Shown: positions 29,762-40,009 of the stretch, piece after piece
Layout of the letters: each line of letters starts with the position of its first letter
Position numbering within the stretch: the first letter of the stretch is position 1
From: Candidatus Pacearchaeota archaeon
GTDB lineage: Archaea; Nanobdellota; Nanobdellia; Pacearchaeales; GW2011-AR1
Length of the DNA: 51,978 bases
Direction of reading: 5' to 3'
Assembly (NCBI GenBank): GCA_026414385.1
Contig: JAOAJC010000004.1
Coordinates: forward strand, 1-51,978
Notes under the pieces: generated by a model
Told to the model about the DNA's origin: nothing
Seen by the model: the letters and a program-made list of their open reading frames with translations, nothing else
Databases searched by the model: none
Translations under genes and position numbers: made by a program

Positions 29762-30547
29762 TTAACAATCCTTATTGTCTCTAGGTTTTTTTAAATCAAT
29801 AATTAAATCCCCAACACTTCCCTTATTAATGCAGAATTTTTTCAACTCTTTCTGATTATTTAAATTTAAAAACTCTAATGTTAATGGTTTCTTTAAAGAA
29901 TAATCTCTCACCACATCAACAAATTCACTAAGGCAAATAGCTGCAGGCCCGCCAACCACAATAGGTTCGCAAACCAATGTTTTAAATATAATGCCTTTTA
30001 CCTCGCAAAACTCTATACTGTTTGTAACTAAATCATACCTATAATGCGGCCCACCACCCCCATAAATATCATATTCTCGTTTAGATTTACCAACCTCTTG
30101 AAGCCCAAACCTTACTATCCCATTTTCTGCATAATATGCATAACACTCAAAATTCTTCCCCTCATAAGACATTATTTGACTTCTTGTTGTAAGAAAAAAA
30201 TCATTCCAATAATGTTTTATAAACTTGTTCTTAATTTCAGAAACTTTTATTTTAAACTCTCCAACCTCTACTTCACTACCATCATCTAACTTTATCCACT
30301 CAAAACCATCATAATAAAAAACATTTTGTGTCCTTATCTCAAATTTTACTTTCAACTCATCACTCTCTGTTTTAATCGTTGTTTGATTAAAATCAGGCAA
30401 AAACCTAAATAAAGAAGTTATCTCAGGCCAATAATTAACAACACCTAAAATAACAATAACCAAAACAAATGCTGCAATAATCGCAACAATTATGCCTGTC
30501 CTTGGTTCAGCCTCATCACCTTTTTTATTCATAAAATTATTTCTCAT
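29762..30547 (-). CDS. Class III signal peptide (pilin-like) protein
   Basis: MNKKGDEAEPRTGIIVAIIAAFVLVIVILG. Confidence 0.82.
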   Translation of the reverse strand: MRNNFMNKKGDEAEPRTGIIVAIIAAFVLVIVILGVVNYWPEITSLFRFLPDFNQTTIKTESDELKVKFEIRTQNVFYYDGFEWIKLDDGSEVEVGEFKIKVSEIKNKFIKHYWNDFFLTTRSQIMSYEGKNFECYAYYAENGIVRFGLQEVGKSKREYDIYGGGGPHYRYDLVTNSIEFCEVKGIIFKTLVCEPIVVGGPAAICLSEFVDVVRDYSLKKPLTLEFLNLNNQKELKKFCINKGSVGDLIIDLKKPRDNKDC

Positions 30548-30705
30548 TTCCCAAACCTCAATATATTTTTTAAATACTCAATAGCAGAAATTCCCTTCCA
30601 CCTCAATAACAAAATTAATGCAACAAGCAAAATAAGAATAGCAACAACAATAATCCAAGGAATTAACGTTGACCATATCTGCCCTTTCCTCTTTTTTCCA
30701 ACCAT
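30544..30705 (-). CDS. 53-aa pilin-like membrane protein
   Basis: MVGKKRKGQIWSTLIPWIIVVAILILLVALILLLRWKGISAIEYLKNILRFGK; ATGA overlap with next gene; missed by ORF track. Confidence 0.78.
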   Translation of the reverse strand: MVGKKRKGQIWSTLIPWIIVVAILILLVALILLLRWKGISAIEYLKNILRFGK

Positions 30706-30952
30706 AAATACACCAATTAATCCATGTTATTAAACATTTCCAATAACTAATAACAATTTTCAAGCCCTAAAATCCAAAAAACACCTCTTTTAATTACTTT
30801 TTAATTTCTCCCAATCAAACCCCCACATAACAAACTTTTCAATCACTCACAAAACATGTTATTAACTCAAAATAATGCTAACCTTCCCCTTATAAACATT
30901 TGTTCAGCAAATCTTTATAATCTATATTCAGTTAATATTACTAATAAAAAAG

Positions 30953-33079
30953 ATGGATAACACTAAACAAATTCTTGAAAAATACAGCAAAAAGTTTGAA
31001 TCAGAACTCTCTTCTTTTTCCCCAAAAGAATCCTCAGAATACTCTCGTTTTAAAGAAGAAATGGTTCATAAACTCTCCTCTTATGAAAGATGGGCAAAAT
31101 CACTCGGCAACCTTATAACAATAAAAGTTGCTGAAAAAGACAGAATAAGGATTCAAAAATATCTTGATATCGCTCATTTAGATGTAACTCCTTCGCAAGC
31201 ACTTACTCTTTCGGCTCTATCAATGTTCTCTGTCTTCTTTGCCACAGTTCTAATTTCAATTGCACTCTATCTTATCTATCCACAAGCCTCAAACATTTTA
31301 CTCTTTGCTTTTCTCGGCACAATTGCCTCACTATTTATTTTTTATTATACTTATAGCATGCCTCAAAGATTGGCAAATGCCTGGCGCCTAAAAGCCTCTT
31401 CTCAAATGGTTCCAGCTGTTCTTTATGTTGTTGTCTACATGAAACACACTTCTAATTTAGAAAAAGCAATAGAATTCGCCTCACAACACTTAGAAGGCCC
31501 TCTTGCCTTAGATTTCAAAAAAATTTTCTATGATGTTGAAATAGGAAAATTCTCCACAATAAAAGATTCTTTGGAATCTTATTTAGAATCTTGGCGCGAC
31601 TATGCTCCGGAATTCATAGAATCCTTCCATCTTATTGAATCTTCTCTTTTTGAACCATCAGAATCAAGAAGAATTGAAATCTTAGAAAAATCACTTCAAG
31701 TTATTCTTGATGGAGTTTATGAAAAAATGCTAAAATACTCAAGAGAAATCCGCTCGCCTTTAACAAATGTCTATATGCTTGGTATTATTCTTCCAACACT
31801 CGCTCTCGCTCTTCTCCCGCTCGCCTCAACCCTTCTCGGTGGCATAATAAGATTTCCACATATTTTTGTAATTTTTAATATAATTATCCCATTCTTTGTA
31901 TATTACCTAACTTCTGAAATTTTGTTAAAGCGCCCAGGTGGTTATGGTGAAACCTCTGTTCTTGAACTAAATCCAGAATACGAAAAATTTATCTCAAAAA
32001 AACCTTTGTTTATAGCATTTCTTATCGTATTTCCTCTAATTATTATTGGAATCTCCCCATATATCTCCCATTTCATTTTTAACAAAGATTTCACACCCCT
32101 CTCTTTTAACATAGAACTCGCTCAAGATATGAAATTTTTTGATTTCAAGAAAATTAATAATTCAACAATAGGCCCATTTGGACCAATAGCGGCAATTCTC
32201 TCTCTATTTATCCCATTGTCCATCGCTTTATTCTTCTCAATTGCGTACACCCAAAAAACAAAACCACTTATAAAAACAAGAGAAGACACAAAAATCCTTG
32301 AAGAAGAATTTACAAACTCTTTGTTTCAATTAGGCAATCGTTTAGGTGACGGGATTCCAGCAGAAATAGCGTTTGCAAAAGTCGCAGAATCAACAAAAGG
32401 ACAAAAAACAGAAGGTTTCTTTGCTCTGGTTAATCAAAACATTCAACAACTCGGCATGTCTGTAGAAAGAGCGATTTTTGATAGTCGGAGAGGTGCAATA
32501 ATCTATTACCCTTCTGCCCTTATCTCTACCTCAATGCGAATTCTAATTGAAGCAGTTAAAAAAGGTTTGCAAGTAGCAGCCCGTTCATTAATGTCTATTT
32601 CTGATTATATTAAAAACATCCAAAAAATAAATCAAAGACTAAGAGATTTGCTTGCGGAAGTTATTTCTGATATGAAATCAAACATGACTTTCCTTGCCCC
32701 ATTATTAGCAGGCATTGTAGTTGGTTTATCCACAATGATAACCATTATTTTGAACAAGCTCCAAACAATGCAAGCAGCTGCAGCATCTGGCGAAGCAATA
32801 GCAGGATTTGGCAATATTGCAGATATAACAAGATTATTTGATGTGACCCAAATGATACCGCCTTATCATTTGCAAATAGTCATAGGGATATATCTAATAG
32901 AAATAATTTTTATCCTAACCTCTGCATTAGTAACAGTAGATTCGGGCAAAGACCCTCTAAAAGAAAAAGCAATTTTAGCCTCCAATCTAAAAACAGGTAT
33001 TTTGCTTTACACGATAGTTTCCTTTATCTCAATTCTTCTCTTAACACTTCTCGCAGCAATCGCGCTAAGTGGAATGTAA
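30953..33079 (+). CDS. TadC/FlaJ-like type II/IV secretion membrane protein with two T2SSF-like domains
   Basis: 708 aa; two repeats of GspF-like helices (AIEFASQHLEGPLALDFKKIF..., AFAKVAESTKGQKTEGFFALVNQNIQQLGMSVERAI...). Confidence 0.85.
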   Translation: MDNTKQILEKYSKKFESELSSFSPKESSEYSRFKEEMVHKLSSYERWAKSLGNLITIKVAEKDRIRIQKYLDIAHLDVTPSQALTLSALSMFSVFFATVLISIALYLIYPQASNILLFAFLGTIASLFIFYYTYSMPQRLANAWRLKASSQMVPAVLYVVVYMKHTSNLEKAIEFASQHLEGPLALDFKKIFYDVEIGKFSTIKDSLESYLESWRDYAPEFIESFHLIESSLFEPSESRRIEILEKSLQVILDGVYEKMLKYSREIRSPLTNVYMLGIILPTLALALLPLASTLLGGIIRFPHIFVIFNIIIPFFVYYLTSEILLKRPGGYGETSVLELNPEYEKFISKKPLFIAFLIVFPLIIIGISPYISHFIFNKDFTPLSFNIELAQDMKFFDFKKINNSTIGPFGPIAAILSLFIPLSIALFFSIAYTQKTKPLIKTREDTKILEEEFTNSLFQLGNRLGDGIPAEIAFAKVAESTKGQKTEGFFALVNQNIQQLGMSVERAIFDSRRGAIIYYPSALISTSMRILIEAVKKGLQVAARSLMSISDYIKNIQKINQRLRDLLAEVISDMKSNMTFLAPLLAGIVVGLSTMITIILNKLQTMQAAAASGEAIAGFGNIADITRLFDVTQMIPPYHLQIVIGIYLIEIIFILTSALVTVDSGKDPLKEKAILASNLKTGILLYTIVSFISILLLTLLAAIALSGM

Positions 33080-33324
33080 ATATAGAATTAATAACAAAGA
33101 GAGAATACTTATAACTCAAGTTTAGAAAATATAACTTAATTACATCTTTTATCATATTTTTAAAATTAGATTATAGTGCAAAAATAGAAAGAAAAATTTG
33201 AATATTCAAAAATAAACTTATTTAAAATAAATCTTGCATCAATAATTCCATTAATACTTCAATAAATCATTCAAACAACTCGCCAACCAATTATTAATTC
33301 TTTTTTATCACTATGTTCATTAAA

Positions 33325-35598
33325 CTAATATTTTTTCACATGCTCAATCGCCCATTTTTTCCATTCAGGAAAAACCCTCTCAGATAACGGCAATCCAATT
33401 TCCTTTCTTACTTCATCACTTATTCTATGAAAAGCATTATTGCTCAAAGAATTAAATGGCGCTTCCAACAACTCCGGATTTTTCATCCTCCTTGCAATTT
33501 CAACAATCTCCTGTTTTATTTTCCCCCTTAACAAAATGTTATCCCAAACAGCATCCCAATTTCCAGCCCACCCCTTAACATTTCCAGCAATATTCTTAAT
33601 TATTTCACTCTCACCATTAATTAATTCTGATGTAGGCTCTAATTCATCTCTCTCAACATTATACCTTAACAAATCAACAAACCCCACTTCTCTTGCAGGA
33701 TCTTCTTTCCAATGTTTTCTTACCTCTGTTAAACTCAACACTCTCTTCATAGAATGCAATCCGTCAGGAGTTTTTACAGGATTAGCAATTAAAATTATAT
33801 CAGTTGCTTTAAATGATGTAGCAGGAACTTGTAAATCATTAACAACTCTATCAAAAACACCATATGGAGAATCCCCATGAATTGTTCCTGCAACCACATT
33901 AGCCAATGCCCCGACTCTCATTGCCTCATAAAGCGCTTTTGCCTCACTGCTCCTAACCTCGCCAACAATTAAAGCACTATCACCCAATCTTAAACTTGTC
34001 CTTATTCCTTCTGATGCTTCAACCTCTGTTGTCCCGCTCACAAGCGCACTCCTCACTTTCATTCTCAAAATATCATAATTTAATTTTCTTAACGCATCAA
34101 ATGGCAACTCCAAAGTATCCTCCACCACAATTATCCTATATTTTGGCATTATTTCCAACATCAAACTCCCTAATAAAGAGGTCTTTCCCGAACTTCTTGT
34201 CCCAGCAACTAACAATGTTCTCGAACCATCAATCAAAAAGCTTAACAACCCTGCTGTAAATGAATTTATCATTTTTTTCTCAATAAACAAAGGCAAAGTC
34301 CAAGGTGACTCTCTATGTCTTCTCAAAGCATAAGCAAGTCCATTCGGCGATAATGGTTGTTGTATCGCAGCAACTCTCGCTCTTATCTTTCCAAAAACCA
34401 AATCACTATCTAAAATCGGATTTGCCTCGTCTAATGGCCTTCCCGACTGCAATCTCAATTTTGCAGCCCAAGAATCAGCATCTTCATAACTCGGAATTAT
34501 GTTTGTTATGCACTCGTCATAATTTTCATGTCTAACATAAATCGGATTTAATGCAATAGGTGCATTTATTACAATATCTTGCAGTTTCTTATCCAACAAC
34601 AAAATTTCTATTAATCCAAATCCAATAGTATATCTTACAAGTATTCTAGCCAATTTTGTCAACTCGCTGTGATTTAATTTTATTCCTTTATCTCTTGACA
34701 ACTCTATTAACAAATCCCTGCCAACATTAAAAAAAACCATTCTTGTCTTTTCAGGATCAGTAAATTCTTCTGCTTTCGGCCTATGTTCTATTAAAACATT
34801 TCTTGCCAAATTAATTAACATATGATGTTCTTCACTTAAAGTATATTCTGGAGGCATTAAATGGTAAAAATATTTTGTCTCATCCGCTCTCTTTAATATT
34901 GTCACTGTCGCACTCTCTTCCCCCGAACTTATCTCATACTGATCAATCAATGCCGCATCTTTCGGGAATTGAGCCATTAACCTTGTAAAGGTAAAATTAG
35001 GTAATATGTCCGGCCTGAAAATAGTTTTATAAATTTCCCTCTCACCTAATTTGTAATTGTCAAGTTCGCCCAATACAGATTTTATTAATTTTGTATTTTC
35101 CAATAGTTCATGAAACTTCTCAAAAAATCTTAAATAATTCATTCCTCTACTTTTATCAAAAATTTTTCCACTCTCTATCTCACTCCTCAATAACTTTGCT
35201 CTTCTTCCCAACTCAACATAACATGCAACAGGATCTCTTTTCAACAATTCTAAAAAATAACTTATCTCGCTATGCACTTCTGGCACATTACCAAACAAAC
35301 TCATCTTTTCTATACTAAATGCATTTTCCTGCTTAATCAAAAAATTATACAACGACGCAATCTCAACTAATAAAGAAACTTGCTCAGCAGGATAATTATA
35401 ATTTCTCTGTTGCACAAATATAACTCTTGATATAGTAGGATTCTCTGATAATGTCTCAATAGTCCTAGCCATTACCATTCCGTTATCAGCAATGCTCGGC
35501 ACAAATGGGGCATTTAAATAATTTACATAAAGAACATCTTCCCCTGGCTTCCTCTCTATCTCAATTGCGTATAATGCTGCACCCTCTTTGAACATCAT
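33325..35598 (-). CDS. TadA/FlaI-like type II/IV secretion system ATPase
   Basis: VAGTRSSGKTSLLGSLMLEIMPKYRIIVVEDTLELP, SLRLGDSALIVGEVRSSEAKALYEAMRVGALANVVAGTIHGDSPYGVFDRVVNDL. Confidence 0.93.
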   Translation of the reverse strand: MMFKEGAALYAIEIERKPGEDVLYVNYLNAPFVPSIADNGMVMARTIETLSENPTISRVIFVQQRNYNYPAEQVSLLVEIASLYNFLIKQENAFSIEKMSLFGNVPEVHSEISYFLELLKRDPVACYVELGRRAKLLRSEIESGKIFDKSRGMNYLRFFEKFHELLENTKLIKSVLGELDNYKLGEREIYKTIFRPDILPNFTFTRLMAQFPKDAALIDQYEISSGEESATVTILKRADETKYFYHLMPPEYTLSEEHHMLINLARNVLIEHRPKAEEFTDPEKTRMVFFNVGRDLLIELSRDKGIKLNHSELTKLARILVRYTIGFGLIEILLLDKKLQDIVINAPIALNPIYVRHENYDECITNIIPSYEDADSWAAKLRLQSGRPLDEANPILDSDLVFGKIRARVAAIQQPLSPNGLAYALRRHRESPWTLPLFIEKKMINSFTAGLLSFLIDGSRTLLVAGTRSSGKTSLLGSLMLEIMPKYRIIVVEDTLELPFDALRKLNYDILRMKVRSALVSGTTEVEASEGIRTSLRLGDSALIVGEVRSSEAKALYEAMRVGALANVVAGTIHGDSPYGVFDRVVNDLQVPATSFKATDIILIANPVKTPDGLHSMKRVLSLTEVRKHWKEDPAREVGFVDLLRYNVERDELEPTSELINGESEIIKNIAGNVKGWAGNWDAVWDNILLRGKIKQEIVEIARRMKNPELLEAPFNSLSNNAFHRISDEVRKEIGLPLSERVFPEWKKWAIEHVKKY

Positions 35599-35791
35599 CT
35601 TCCTCTTTTATCTTTCTAATAATCTCTTTAATGCTTATTAAATAGATTTCTATCTTTTCAGCATATTTACAATTTTACCTTTTCTATTAAATTCTTTATC
35701 TTACAAAATTATCATAAATTAATTAAACCCGTTCAATTAGCCAATCTTTCATAATGGCATCATTTTTAAACTTCAAAATCCAACTCTCTCT

Positions 35792-36103
35792 ATGGCTGAA
35801 GATAATCAATCACAATATCAACAAAACCCCCAACCCCAAGAGATAATCTCGTTCCTTCACGACTTAGAAGAAAAACAAAATTTATTGAAAGATAGAGTAA
35901 TTCTTCTTGGAAAAACATTAGTTGAAGAAAGAGACAAAACTTTTCACGAAATTCAAGAACTTAAATCCTCGCTGATTAAGCTAACAGAAGAATCAAAAAG
36001 AATGCGTGAATTACTTGAAAGGATTACAGAACAACTAACAAATGTTGCAAGAAAAGAAGAACTATCAATTATCCAAAGACAAATCGACATGTTAAGAGAA
36101 TAA
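35792..36103 (+). CDS. Coiled-coil protein
   Basis: 103 aa heptad-rich sequence. Confidence 0.7.
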   Translation: MAEDNQSQYQQNPQPQEIISFLHDLEEKQNLLKDRVILLGKTLVEERDKTFHEIQELKSSLIKLTEESKRMRELLERITEQLTNVARKEELSIIQRQIDMLRE

Positions 36104-36152
36104 AAGCATAAAAATTTAAACTCAAACCAACAATATAAATCAATAAAAAAAG

Positions 36153-36806
36153 ATGGCAATCTTAACAGACATAGAACAAATGCGAAAAGAAGGCAAATCA
36201 GACGAAGAAATTATCTCAATTCTTCAATCAAGAGGAATCTCTCCGCGTGAAATTTCAGAAGCAATAGTTCAATCAAAAGTAAAAGAAGCTGTTGTAGGAA
36301 ATATTCCCGAAACACTCGCCCCAACACCCGCAACCCCACTACCACAACAAGAAGCATATGTTCCTCAAACACAATATGAAACCTCGCAACAACCAATAGA
36401 ACAATCCCCACAAGAACAATATCCGCCACAACCACAATATGCTCCTCAAGAACAATACCCTCAACAATATTCCCCAGAAACATACCAACAATATGCCCCG
36501 CAACCACAATTGCCAACAGACATAATTTCCGAAATAGCCGAACAAATTATAACAGAAAAACTTTCTCCAATTAAAACACAATTAGAAAAATCAATTGACT
36601 TTAAAACAACAGCAGAATCAAAGATAGAATACTTAGATGAAAGATTAAAAAGAATAGAAAAAATAATAGACAGATTACAACTATCAGTTTTGCAAAAAGT
36701 AGGAGATTATCTAACCAATGTAGAAGATATAAAAAAAGAACTAATTGAAATGCAAAAAACGTTTAAATCGTTATCAACAGAAAAACCTAAAAAACAACTC
36801 GTTTAA
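36153..36806 (+). CDS. Protein with N-terminal helical domain, Pro/Gln/Tyr-rich linker and C-terminal coiled coil
   Basis: DIEQMRKEGKSDEEIISILQSRGISPREISEAI; QTQYETSQQPIEQSPQEQYPPQPQYAPQEQYPQQYSPETYQQYAPQPQ. Confidence 0.75.
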   Translation: MAILTDIEQMRKEGKSDEEIISILQSRGISPREISEAIVQSKVKEAVVGNIPETLAPTPATPLPQQEAYVPQTQYETSQQPIEQSPQEQYPPQPQYAPQEQYPQQYSPETYQQYAPQPQLPTDIISEIAEQIITEKLSPIKTQLEKSIDFKTTAESKIEYLDERLKRIEKIIDRLQLSVLQKVGDYLTNVEDIKKELIEMQKTFKSLSTEKPKKQLV

Positions 36807-37108
36807 CTATAAAAATTAAAATTTCTACTATACAACCTTAATATAAATTCTTCATAAGCTCTTCTTGCCTCGCAACAATCCGGTTTATATATCAAATTTT
36901 CCTCAACAACTTTGCCCCCCTCTAATCTTATCATATAACTAAAACCACCAAATATTATTCCATTATTATCCCTGCACTTCCCCATTGCAACACTTACAAT
37001 TGTTTTATTTTCCAACAAACCAAAATCCCAATCAAATATGTCTAACCCATATTTACTTGAAATTTCCCTAGCAACTTGAATTATTTTATCAGAAATATCC
37101 TCACCCAT
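36803..37108 (-). CDS. Hypothetical protein
   Basis: 101 aa ORF. Confidence 0.55.
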   Translation of the reverse strand: MGEDISDKIIQVAREISSKYGLDIFDWDFGLLENKTIVSVAMGKCRDNNGIIFGGFSYMIRLEGGKVVEENLIYKPDCCEARRAYEEFILRLYSRNFNFYS

Positions 37109-37144
37109 CTATCCCCCTGATTTAGTCAACCAATCTTAAAAAAT

Positions 37145-37621
37145 TTATTTGCTCTTCACCAAAACCCAACTCACGACAGCACTAATAATAATCAAAAATA
37201 AAGCCCCATAAATTCTCGGACTAAATAACCAATTTTTAAATTTAACAAAATTGCTAATATCTCCAAAACTCATATAAGCAGAAACCAAAAACAAAACCAA
37301 CAATCCAACCACAAAAATAACGCCAATGCCTTTCTCCAAAAAAGCAACCTTGCCAGAAAATCCAATCAAAGCAAGAATAAAAATTAATAAAACAACAAAC
37401 ACTGCAAACCATGGGGTCATCTTAATCACAAATTCTCTCGCACCACTTGTAGTTATAAAAACACTTGCAATAACAAATGAGATAAACAATTGAACCCACT
37501 TATTTTCTCCAAGTATTTTTGTTTTAGCAAAAATCGCAAATACGCTTATAAAAATCAATAGAAAACTAAATATAGGTAATAAATCATTGAAAGCACTTAA
37601 TTCAATTGCCATTTTTCCCAA
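37145..37621 (-). CDS. Polytopic membrane protein, tandem paralogue 1
   Basis: LLPIFSFLLIFISVFAIFAKTKILGENKWVQLFISFVIASVF. Confidence 0.75.
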   Translation of the reverse strand: MGKMAIELSAFNDLLPIFSFLLIFISVFAIFAKTKILGENKWVQLFISFVIASVFITTSGAREFVIKMTPWFAVFVVLLIFILALIGFSGKVAFLEKGIGVIFVVGLLVLFLVSAYMSFGDISNFVKFKNWLFSPRIYGALFLIIISAVVSWVLVKSK

Positions 37622-37712
37622 TTAAAAACACAAAAACTATCTTTATAAATCTAACTCATTCAACTCTAACGCATCTTAATATAAAAAATGTATGCTCAAA
37701 AAACCAGCTATT

Positions 37713-38243
37713 TTAAGAAGTTCTGAATAATTTTATTTCTTTAACGCTATTTTCTGGCGTCCTTGCCATTACAACAGCAATAATCACCCCAATAAGTAAA
37801 ACAGCCCCGATAACTAAAGCAACTAAGTCTTCACTTGTTACACCAAAAGAACCCCATTTCCCCCATAACCCACTCTCTTGAAATGCTCCTGATAAAGCAA
37901 CTATCCAAATTATCGCTCCAATCCCCATAAAAACATAAATTGCCCATCTATCATCTTTTTGAATAAACAATCCAGTTAATATTGCGAGAGCTATAATTAC
38001 TGCCAATCCAACACCCAACCGAGGAAACAACTCTGTAAAAAAAACAGAAACAAAAGGTAATCTTAACGCCAATGCACTAACAACCAAAGCAATAATAACA
38101 TGAACCCCCTTATTTTTTCCCAACAATTCTGTAGAAGTTAATATCCCAAAAACAATAGCAAAAATCAACAAGAATGGCAAAACAAAATCAAATACCCCCC
38201 ACTTATCCCATGTCTGTAAAAGCATCCCAATATCTATTGCCAT
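37713..38243 (-). CDS. Polytopic membrane protein, tandem paralogue 2
   Basis: FVLPFLLIFAIVFGILTSTELLGKNKGVHVIIALVVSALALR. Confidence 0.78.
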   Translation of the reverse strand: MAIDIGMLLQTWDKWGVFDFVLPFLLIFAIVFGILTSTELLGKNKGVHVIIALVVSALALRLPFVSVFFTELFPRLGVGLAVIIALAILTGLFIQKDDRWAIYVFMGIGAIIWIVALSGAFQESGLWGKWGSFGVTSEDLVALVIGAVLLIGVIIAVVMARTPENSVKEIKLFRTS

Positions 38244-38339
38244 TACTCACAAAACAACTTCTAATTTAAATATGTTTCGTTATCAACAAAAACTATTCCT
38301 TTAATTAAAAAACTCAAAAATAAAATTATAGACTATAAA

Positions 38340-38834
38340 TTAAGATTTCTTTCCCTCGCCGAAAGGATACAATACAACAACAATCGCAACAATAACAATA
38401 ATAATCAAAATAATATTACTCATCCAACCCTCAAGCGCCCCTGCAAAAAAATCCTTGATATAACCCCAACTATTTGTAAAATAAATCAAAGCAGCAACAA
38501 CAACTATTGCAGCGATTACTCCAACAGCATTTTTCACACTAACAGGCATATCAAAAGCACCTGCCTTAAATACCATCCCCCAAAGAAGCATAAACACTAA
38601 CAAAACAACCAAACCAACTGCCAAAACAGGCATCAAGTTATTTATTAAATCAGTCGCATAACCAACAGCAACAACCATCAAACCAATTGCTAAAGCAATA
38701 ATCGCATTTGTTTGTTTTTTGTCCTTTCCAAAAACCTCACTTTTTTCCAAAACCGCAAACACCAACGCAAAAACAAGAACAAATGGCAACAAAACATCTC
38801 TCACAACAGGATTTGATAATATAGTCACAGCCAT
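38340..38834 (-). CDS. Polytopic membrane protein, tandem paralogue 3
   Basis: VLLPFVLVFALVFAVLEKSEVFGKDKKQTNAIIALAIGLMVVAVG. Confidence 0.78.
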   Translation of the reverse strand: MAVTILSNPVVRDVLLPFVLVFALVFAVLEKSEVFGKDKKQTNAIIALAIGLMVVAVGYATDLINNLMPVLAVGLVVLLVFMLLWGMVFKAGAFDMPVSVKNAVGVIAAIVVVAALIYFTNSWGYIKDFFAGALEGWMSNIILIIIVIVAIVVVLYPFGEGKKS

Positions 38835-38952
38835 ACACTCTCTTACTTCTTTTTATATTTAAATCTTCTCCTTATTATAAAATAAATCACCCTCATTAAT
38901 TAATCTCTCAAAAATACCACCATCTCAAAAACCAATCAAACAAAATTTATTA

Positions 38953-39258
38953 TTAAGAAAGCTCTTCACTTGGAGCAGGAACACTTCCAATATCTATGTT
39001 CTCTTCTTTAGTCGGCAAAGATGTTTTTGTAACAATAAAAACATCACCAACAGCTTTTACAAACTGATGAGGAATAATAACCCCCCTCGCACCACCCAAT
39101 GCTCCAATTAAACCACTCCCCAACCTAATTTTCCAGCCATCAACTTTGTTATCGGCTAAATTTACCTCTTCAACTTGCCCAAAATAATCCCCTTCAGAAG
39201 TATAAACATGCTTCCCCAACACCTCACTTAATTTTTTTATTCTTAACATAAAAAACAC
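38953..39258 (-). CDS. PRC-barrel domain protein
   Basis: KKLSEVLGKHVYTSEGDYFGQVEEVNLADNKVDGWKI. Confidence 0.78.
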   Translation of the reverse strand: MFFMLRIKKLSEVLGKHVYTSEGDYFGQVEEVNLADNKVDGWKIRLGSGLIGALGGARGVIIPHQFVKAVGDVFIVTKTSLPTKEENIDIGSVPAPSEELS

Positions 39259-39361
39259 TACAAAAAACCACTATTTATATTTTATGCTTCTCAAAAATAT
39301 TAAAAAAGCAATACACTATAAAGGATATATTTATTAAATCCAACTTCCAAAAAAAAGAAAT

Positions 39362-40009
39362 ATGAAATTGCAAGAAATTTATAATGTTCTCGCAGCAATA
39401 ATAATCCTATTTGCGATAATATCTTTTCCATCAATCTTAAAATCAAATTTAAATTTCCTACCACAAGCATTTATTTTTTCAACAATAACAATTATATTAA
39501 TTGTAGCAGCAAGAAAATTTGTTGCGCATTCTCTCGACGCAGATGCTGAACACGAAATCTGGAGCATCTATCAATGGGGCATAAAACCACACCAACATTT
39601 TTCAAAACCAATAAAATTTGGAATAATTCTCCCACTTCTTCTCTCAATTATCTCTTTCGGAATTATTAAATTTCCTGTAATTCTCACTTTTGAAGCCCGC
39701 GCACTTAAAAGGCGTGCTGCCAAAAGATTTGGATTTTATTCCTTTACAGAAATTACCGAATTCCATAACGCAGTTATAGCCGGATCAGGAATAATAGCCG
39801 CACTCGTCATCTCTCTCATTACCTATTTCTTACCAGCAAACTTTGAATACCTCGCAAAAATCTCAGCATATTACGCACTAGTTAATCTAATCCCAATATC
39901 AAAATTAGATGGTGCTCAAATTTTCTACGGCTCAAGAACACTCTGGCTCACTCTCTTCCTTATCACAATAGTTTTCACAATCTATGCCCTTTTCCCATTT
40001 CTATCATAA
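39362..40009 (+). CDS. M50/site-2-protease-like membrane protein, apparently lacking canonical HExxH
   Basis: C-terminal NLIPISKLDGAQIFYGSRTLW resembles S2P NxxP..LDG motif; no clear HExxH. Confidence 0.65.
   Translation: MKLQEIYNVLAAIIILFAIISFPSILKSNLNFLPQAFIFSTITIILIVAARKFVAHSLDADAEHEIWSIYQWGIKPHQHFSKPIKFGIILPLLLSIISFGIIKFPVILTFEARALKRRAAKRFGFYSFTEITEFHNAVIAGSGIIAALVISLITYFLPANFEYLAKISAYYALVNLIPISKLDGAQIFYGSRTLWLTLFLITIVFTIYALFPFLS

Noticed and set aside
36211-36581. Minus-strand ORFs opposite the Pro/Gln-rich gene
   Set aside because: Antisense of low-complexity CAA/CCA/TAT codons giving artificial Val/Leu/Trp-rich translations.
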